A model generated the notes under the pieces. The model made no database searches. It was not told the origin of the DNA and saw only the letters and a program-made list of their open reading frames with translations. A stretch of 64,000 bases of DNA from Polaribacter sp. SA4-10. GTDB taxonomy: Bacteria > Bacteroidota > Bacteroidia > Flavobacteriales > Flavobacteriaceae. The translations under genes and the position numbers were made by a program. Numbering within the stretch: the first letter of the stretch is position 1; each line of letters opens with the position of its first letter. The stretch is from the NCBI GenBank assembly GCA_949519155.1, contig CATIQU010000023.1:1-64000 (forward strand), read 5' to 3'. Positions 59,186 to 64,000 of this stretch are shown here, one piece after another.

Positions 59186-59689
59186 ATGAAATTATTGATC
59201 AAATTCTGTGCAGTAGCCATTCTCCTTTTTACAGCATGTAAAGAAGTGAAAACAACGGGAAAAGAAGTGATAAAAGACACATTAGCATTCCAGTCTTTTG
59301 GTGACATCATTACAGCTGAAAACGTACTTTCTTCAGAAGAAGTATTCCTTCAAATGAAAGTGTTGAAAGTAGGAGATACCCTCCCAATTAAATTTACTTC
59401 TATAATTAAAGAAGTCTGTACTAGTAAGGGATGCTGGATGAAGTTGCCTTTAAGTGAAACCGAAGAAACAATGGTGTGTTTTAAAGACTATGGTTTTTTT
59501 ATGCCATTAGATTCAGAGGGTAAAGAAGTTATTGTTGAAGGCGTTGCGTTTGTAAAACATACTTCAGTAGAAGAACTCCAACATTATGCGAAAGATGCAG
59601 GAAAATCAACAGAAGAGATTGCTGAAATTACTATCCCAGAAAGAACCTTTGCTTTTGAAGCAAATGGGGTTTTACTAAAAACAAAATAA
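59186..59689 (+). CDS. DUF4920 lipoprotein
   Basis: This 167-residue protein has a lipoprotein signal peptide ending at FTAC (residue ~18). The domain matches DUF4920: SFGDIITAENVLSSEEVF near residue 41, then KEVCTSKGCWMKLPL near residue 75 with two Cys that could bind metal, and GEAF-like VIVEGVAFVK. Its function is unknown; similar beta folds bind nucleic acids or metals. mnmD follows after four bases. Confidence 0.85.
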   Translation: MKLLIKFCAVAILLFTACKEVKTTGKEVIKDTLAFQSFGDIITAENVLSSEEVFLQMKVLKVGDTLPIKFTSIIKEVCTSKGCWMKLPLSETEETMVCFKDYGFFMPLDSEGKEVIVEGVAFVKHTSVEELQHYAKDAGKSTEEIAEITIPERTFAFEANGVLLKTK

Positions 59690-59693
59690 ACCG

Positions 59694-60356
59694 TTGAAAA
59701 GAGAAATCATCATTACCTCAGATGGTTCTACAACCATACAGCTTCCCGATTGGAATGAACAATACCATTCAAAACACGGAGCAATACAAGAAGCGTATCA
59801 CGTTTTTTTGGATACTGGGTTTTTTAAAATTGATTTACAAGAAATTGCTATTTTAGAAATTGGTTTTGGAACCGGTTTAAATGCTTTTATTACATTTTTA
59901 GAAGCCAAGAAATTGCATAAAAAAGTAAATTATGTAGGTGTAGAAGCCTACCCAATTTCAACAGAAGAATTTCAAAAACTGAATTATGTTACTGAATTAA
60001 AAGCCGTAGAATTTCAGACTATTTTTGACGAAATGCACCGTGTTTCTTGGGGTGATAAACATTCAATTTCAAAAGATTTTCAGTTATTGAAAAGGAAACA
60101 ATTTTTTCAAGAAATTAATGATGTTGCTGCTTTTGATTTAATTTATTTTGATGCATTTGGAGCGCAGAATCAACCCGAATTATGGACCGAAGAAATTTTT
60201 GCTAAAATGTATAAAGCAATCAAAGATAACGGTATATTAGTTACCTATTCCGCAAAAGGAAGTGTCAGAAGAGCCATGCAGTCTGTCGGTTTTACCGTAG
60301 AAAGATTGCCAGGGCCTCCAGGAAAAAGAGAAATGCTAAGAGCAACAAAATTATAA
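59694..60356 (+). CDS. mnmD: tRNA U34 methyltransferase MnmD
   Basis: This 220-residue protein starts with TTG; no ATG precedes the conserved N-terminus (KREIIITSDGSTTIQL). It has the SAM motif EIGFGTGLNAF near residue 59 and FDLIYFDAFGAQNQPELW near residue 145. It completes 5-methylaminomethyl-2-thiouridine at wobble position 34. In E. coli this domain is fused in MnmC; here it stands alone. A 43-residue membrane protein gene follows. Confidence 0.9.
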   Translation: MKREIIITSDGSTTIQLPDWNEQYHSKHGAIQEAYHVFLDTGFFKIDLQEIAILEIGFGTGLNAFITFLEAKKLHKKVNYVGVEAYPISTEEFQKLNYVTELKAVEFQTIFDEMHRVSWGDKHSISKDFQLLKRKQFFQEINDVAAFDLIYFDAFGAQNQPELWTEEIFAKMYKAIKDNGILVTYSAKGSVRRAMQSVGFTVERLPGPPGKREMLRATKL

Positions 60357-60366
60357 AACAAAGCGC

Positions 60367-60498
60367 ATGAAAATAGGAAGAAAATTTGGAAATCAAAAGA
60401 AATCAAAGCCGCAAAAAGGCGCTTTTCTAGTGCTGCTTTTAGTCATTGTTTTATTTCTTTGGTTCAAAGCAGACAGTTTAATTTCAGGATTATTTTAA
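60367..60498 (+). CDS. 43-residue single-pass membrane protein
   Basis: The frame begins at ATG 60367, ten bases after mnmD, and ends at TAA 60496-60498. It has a basic N-terminus (MKIGRKFGNQKKSKPQKG) and a hydrophobic helix (AFLVLLLVIVLFLWF). By the positive-inside rule the N-terminus is cytoplasmic. Its tight spacing to mnmD suggests it is real. I do not recognise a family. Confidence 0.6.
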   Translation: MKIGRKFGNQKKSKPQKGAFLVLLLVIVLFLWFKADSLISGLF

Positions 60499-60556
60499 AA
60501 AATAAATTGGAGCGTGCTCCATAGATAAGAAGACCCATAGACATAAATCTACCATT

Positions 60557-61111
60557 GTGGCGATAGAAAAAATAATTTTAGGAATAGATCCAGGAACTAC
60601 CATCATGGGGTTTGGGTTGATAAAAGTGGTTGGAAAGAAGATGCAATTTATTCAAATGAATGAATTAATGCTTCAAAAATACGATGATCATTACCTAAAA
60701 CTAAAACTCATCTTCGAGCGAACCATCGAGTTGATCGATACCTATCATCCAGATGAAATTGCTATTGAAGCGCCTTTTTTTGGTAAAAACGTACAATCCA
60801 TGTTAAAGCTAGGTCGTGCACAAGGGGTTGCTATGGCAGCAGGTTTGTCAAGAGAAATTCCAATTACAGAGTATTTACCAAAGAAAATTAAAATGGCGAT
60901 TACTGGAAATGGGAACGCCAGCAAAGAACAAGTTGCGTTAATGTTAAAATCACTACTAGATTTAAAAACCTTACCTAAAAACCTTGATGCAACAGATGGC
61001 TTAGCAGCGGCAGTATGTCATTTTTACAATTCAGGAAAAGTGGTCGGAGGAAAAAACTATACAGGTTGGGCAAGTTTTGTGAAACAAAACGAAAAGAGAG
61101 TTAAAAAATAA
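60557..61111 (+). CDS. ruvC: Crossover junction endodeoxyribonuclease RuvC
   Basis: This 184-residue resolvase cuts Holliday junctions with RuvAB. It starts with GTG. Acidic catalytic residues lie in LGIDPGTT near residue 8, IAIEAPFF near residue 71 and [12 protein letters not shown] near residue 141. Its stop shares one base with the start of hemW. Confidence 0.95.
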   Translation: MAIEKIILGIDPGTTIMGFGLIKVVGKKMQFIQMNELMLQKYDDHYLKLKLIFERTIELIDTYHPDEIAIEAPFFGKNVQSMLKLGRAQGVAMAAGLSREIPITEYLPKKIKMAITGNGNASKEQVALMLKSLLDLKTLPKNLDATDGLAAAVCHFYNSGKVVGGKNYTGWASFVKQNEKRVKK

Positions 61112-62238
61112 TGGCTGGTATTTACATACATATCCCGTTTTGCAAGCAAGCCTGTTTCTATTGTGACTTTCATTTTTCTACATCATTAAAAAAGAAAGAT
61201 GCCTTAATTTCTTGTTTGGTGAAAGAAATTGAACTTAGAAAAAAAGAATTAAACAGTCAAATTGTAGAAACAATTTATTTTGGAGGTGGTACTCCAAGTA
61301 TGTTGTCTTCCGAAGAGATCTCCCTTTTAATTGCTGCCGTTTATGAACATCATACCGTTGTAACTGCACCGGAAATTACCTTAGAAGCCAACCCTGACGA
61401 CCTGTCGGAAGAAAAGATTATAGAACTCTCCAAAACACCCATCAATCGGTTAAGTATTGGTGTACAATCCTTTTTTGAGAAAGATTTAAAATTGATGAAT
61501 CGGGCACATTCTTCTTCGGAAGCGCATGCCTCCCTAAAAATAGCCACTCGCTACTTTGACAATATTTCTGTCGATTTAATCTATGGAATTCCTGGATTGA
61601 CCCATGATGAATGGCAACAAAACATACAAACTGCATTGCGTTTTAACATTCCTCATATTTCGAGTTATGCCTTAACAGTAGAGCCAAAAACGGCTTTAGA
61701 AGCACTTATTAAGAAAGGTAAGATTAAAAAGGTAGATGACGATTTGGCGCAAGAACATTTTTTTATTTTAAGAGACGCATTAGAGAAGGCAAATTTTGTG
61801 CATTATGAGTTGTCTAATTTTGGAAAAGAAAACTACTTCAGTAAAAACAATACGGCTTATTGGTTGGGGAAATCCTACATCGGAATTGGGCCGTCTGCAC
61901 ATTCTTTTGATGGAAAACAACGCAGTTGGAATGTTCGGAATAACACAAAATACGTCAAAGAAATTGAGCAAGACAAGCTGCCGATTGAGAGAGAAATAGT
62001 TAGCGTAACAGATCGATATAATGAGTATGTAATGACGGGTTTAAGAACAATTTGGGGAGTTTCTTTGGAGAAAATTAAAACTGATTTTGGATCGAAGTAT
62101 GTGACTTATATACAAACAGAATCAGAAAAGTACATTCAGCAAAATCTATTGTGTCTAGAAACGAATACTTTAAAAACAACCAAAGAAGGTGCTTTTTTAG
62201 TAGACGGTATCGCTGCTCATTTATTTTTTCTGAATTAG
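61111..62238 (+). CDS. hemW: Radical SAM heme chaperone HemW-like protein
   Basis: This 375-residue protein has the radical SAM cluster motif PFCKQACFYCDFHF near residue 9 (CxxxCxxC), then YFGGGTPSML near residue 56 and SIGVQSF near residue 113. It resembles HemN but is shorter, as in HemW, which carries heme to other proteins. Its start overlaps ruvC by one base. Confidence 0.92.
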   Translation: MAGIYIHIPFCKQACFYCDFHFSTSLKKKDALISCLVKEIELRKKELNSQIVETIYFGGGTPSMLSSEEISLLIAAVYEHHTVVTAPEITLEANPDDLSEEKIIELSKTPINRLSIGVQSFFEKDLKLMNRAHSSSEAHASLKIATRYFDNISVDLIYGIPGLTHDEWQQNIQTALRFNIPHISSYALTVEPKTALEALIKKGKIKKVDDDLAQEHFFILRDALEKANFVHYELSNFGKENYFSKNNTAYWLGKSYIGIGPSAHSFDGKQRSWNVRNNTKYVKEIEQDKLPIEREIVSVTDRYNEYVMTGLRTIWGVSLEKIKTDFGSKYVTYIQTESEKYIQQNLLCLETNTLKTTKEGAFLVDGIAAHLFFLN

Positions 62239-62260
62239 TTTTATACGCGTTTATAGATTC

Positions 62261-62291
62261 TTGAAATTCTAGTTTTAAAAACCTATATTTG
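62261..62291 (+). promoter_or_regulatory. Promoter of the cyclase/hydrolase pair
   Basis: TTG at 62261-62263 and TATATTTG at 62284-62291 are separated by 20 bases, 42 bases before the start codon at 62333. Confidence 0.6.
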
Positions 62292-62332
62292 AGTCAATAA
62301 GTATCTGTTTCAAAAAATAAAGCAACCTCTTA

Positions 62333-63094
62333 ATGAAAGCAATTATTGAATACAATTCTCGAAAAATAGCCATAGATGTTTCTAAACCCATTGATATTTC
62401 TATCGCCATAGATGTCGCAAAAGAAAATATAAATGCTTGGTATATTGACGACCCAAAGATTTTTCCTCAAAAATTAGATGACGATATTATAAAGGTCACC
62501 GAAGGAGCTGTTGTCAATTTTAATAATATTCATTTCAATCCACATTCGCATATTACACATACAGAATGTGTGGGACATATTACAGAAGAGGTCCATTCTG
62601 TAAATCAAAATTTAAAACATTTTTTCTTTGTTGCAGAAGTTGTTACGGTTGCTCCAGAACTAATAAATGGCGATTTTGTAATTTCACAAAAACAAATACA
62701 AACACAAATAAGAAATAAAAAAAGAGACGCCATTGTTATTCGAACATTGCCAAACCTACCCGATAAAAAATCTAAAAGATACTCCAACACAAACCCTACT
62801 TACCTTTCAGAAGCGGCGGCAATTTATTTAAAAGAAAAAGGAATCAAACATTTATTAGTGGATTTGCCTTCGGTTGATAAAGAAAAAGATGGAGGTCAAT
62901 TGTTAGCACACAACGCATTTTGGAATACCAGTGGTCCCTTACGAATGGATGCTACTATCACTGAATTTATTTATGTTCCAAATGCAGTAGCCGATGGAGA
63001 ATACTTACTCAATTTAATGATTGCACCCTTTGAAAATGATGCAACACCAAGCAAACCCATTTTGTATAAAATTTTATTTGATGAAAAAAAATAA
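62333..63094 (+). CDS. Cyclase family protein (kynurenine formamidase-like)
   Basis: This 253-residue protein has the cyclase-family metal region FNPHSHITHTECVGHI near residue 63, with several His residues, and LLVDLPSVDKEKDGGQLLAHNAFW near residue 178. The family includes kynurenine formamidases, which hydrolyse N-formylkynurenine, and other amidohydrolases. The substrate here is unknown. Its end overlaps an alpha/beta hydrolase gene by 14 bases. Confidence 0.82.
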   Translation: MKAIIEYNSRKIAIDVSKPIDISIAIDVAKENINAWYIDDPKIFPQKLDDDIIKVTEGAVVNFNNIHFNPHSHITHTECVGHITEEVHSVNQNLKHFFFVAEVVTVAPELINGDFVISQKQIQTQIRNKKRDAIVIRTLPNLPDKKSKRYSNTNPTYLSEAAAIYLKEKGIKHLLVDLPSVDKEKDGGQLLAHNAFWNTSGPLRMDATITEFIYVPNAVADGEYLLNLMIAPFENDATPSKPILYKILFDEKK

Positions 63095-64000
63095 CAAAAG
63101 AAAATATGCTATTTATGGATTCTTAGTTTTTCTTATTTTAGCAGTAAAAAGCGTTGTTTATTCAGACATTCCTGTTGAAATATTAAAAGAGAAATATGCC
63201 AACGAATTCTCGAAATTTGTTGAAATAGACGGGATGCAAGTACACTACAGGGTAGAGGGAAAAGGAATGCCAATTGTATTGATACATGGAACCGGTTCCT
63301 CATTGCATACTTGGGATGATTGGACAAAAAAACTCAAAGAAAATTACCAAGTGATTCGAATGGATTTACCTGCATTTGGATTAACAGGCCCCAATAAAAG
63401 TGGTGATTATTCCATTAAAAAGTACACACAATTTTTAGAAAAATTTTTTGTTAAAATGAAAATAGATTCCATGTTTTTAGCAGGAAATTCTTTAGGAGGA
63501 AATATTGCTTGGGATTATACTTCAAAAAACTCACAGAAAGTACAAAAACTCATTTTAGTAGATGCAAGTGGATTGCCAACAAACAAACCACAACCATGGA
63601 TTTTTAAGATGGCTAAAACACCCGTTTTAAGCAAGTTATTTTTATATATAACACCCAAAAGTGTCATTGAAGACAATATGAAACAAGTCTATGAATACGA
63701 TGCAAAGATTACAAATACGCTGATTACCCGTTACCACGATTTGGCTCTAAGAACAGGGAATAGGCAGGCATTTATAGACCGAGCAAAAATAGATTTCATG
63801 ACCTCGGAGGTTTCAAAAAATGCGCAATTAAAAAGTATTCACACACCAACCTTGTTAATTTGGGGGGCAAAGGATACTTGGATTCCTTTGGACAACGGAA
63901 AAAGAATGAATGCCTTATTACCCAATTCAAAATTAGTAGTGCTTCAAAACTCAGGACATGTTCCTATGGAAGAAAACCCGAAAGAAAGCCTTAAGGTTTT
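63081..64000 (+). CDS. Alpha/beta hydrolase, 3' end cut off by window
   Basis: The frame opens at ATG 63081 and is still open at base 64000, giving 306+ residues. Residues ~8-24 form a membrane anchor or signal helix. The oxyanion segment LIHGTGSS is near residue 75, the nucleophile elbow GNSLGG near residue 136, the acid in WGAKDTWIP near residue 262 and the catalytic His in NSGHVPMEENP near residue 293. The fold is a classical alpha/beta hydrolase. The substrate is unknown. It overlaps the cyclase gene by 14 bases and should be co-transcribed with it. Confidence 0.9.
   Translation, partial: MKKNNKRKYAIYGFLVFLILAVKSVVYSDIPVEILKEKYANEFSKFVEIDGMQVHYRVEGKGMPIVLIHGTGSSLHTWDDWTKKLKENYQVIRMDLPAFGLTGPNKSGDYSIKKYTQFLEKFFVKMKIDSMFLAGNSLGGNIAWDYTSKNSQKVQKLILVDASGLPTNKPQPWIFKMAKTPVLSKLFLYITPKSVIEDNMKQVYEYDAKITNTLITRYHDLALRTGNRQAFIDRAKIDFMTSEVSKNAQLKSIHTPTLLIWGAKDTWIPLDNGKRMNALLPNSKLVVLQNSGHVPMEENPKESLKV

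Overview
The window looks like chromosomal DNA from a marine-type member of the Flavobacteriaceae (Bacteroidota). The evidence is low G+C sequence, a gldA gliding-motility gene, a secreted protease with a type IX secretion (T9SS) C-terminal sorting domain, Bacteroidota-type promoters (-33 TTTG and -7 TAnnTTTG), weak Shine-Dalgarno signals, and a DNA polymerase III alpha subunit with a fused N-terminal proofreading exonuclease. It is mostly housekeeping sequence. I see no intact insertion sequence, prophage, CRISPR array or defence island, but there is a clear scar of a lost type I restriction-modification locus.

Region 1-7.8 kb: the end of metF, trxA, an M1 aminopeptidase lipoprotein with a DUF58 gene, tRNA-Asp, a small acidic lipoprotein, and a DUF2130 coiled-coil gene. 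The DUF2130 gene is followed directly by the first codons of an hsdM-like gene joined to the last ~130 codons of an hsdR-like gene. Region 7.6-11.8 kb: an aromatic amino acid operon (pheA, aminotransferase, tyrA, DAHP synthase/chorismate mutase). It is preceded by a 19-residue leader peptide with alternating Phe and Tyr codons and a complete set of competing RNA hairpins, a textbook transcription attenuator. I consider this the best discovery in the window.

Region 11.8-24.5 kb: rsgA, dtd, a YceI lipoprotein with a 30-residue CDGSH iron-sulfur protein, an Lrp regulator divergent from a trans-sulfuration enzyme, a 21-bp tandem repeat, a YdjM hydrolase, an NhaC antiporter, a porin, rnhB, a nucleoid protein and lipB. 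Region 24.5-31 kb: the T9SS metalloprotease, gldA, a HAD hydrolase and an aldonolactone oxidase. Region 31-39 kb: dnaE, an unexplained hairpin-rich intergenic stretch, rpsP-rimM-tRNA-Ser (the tRNA overlaps the rimM stop codon), trmN6 and a saccharopine dehydrogenase family gene.

Region 39-45 kb: pckA, then an Nramp-like transporter lacking the usual metal ligands, in one operon with the 5-oxoprolinase genes pxpABC. Region 45-53.9 kb: a membrane pyrophosphatase with a long soluble tail, soluble ppa, pdhB, etfBA, a bifunctional nuclease and a nucleoside transporter with an added N-terminal exported segment. Region 54-64 kb: thyA-folA, tag, an SDR, a MazG-like protein, ilvE, a DUF4920 lipoprotein, mnmD, ruvC, hemW, a cyclase and the start of an alpha/beta hydrolase cut by the window edge.
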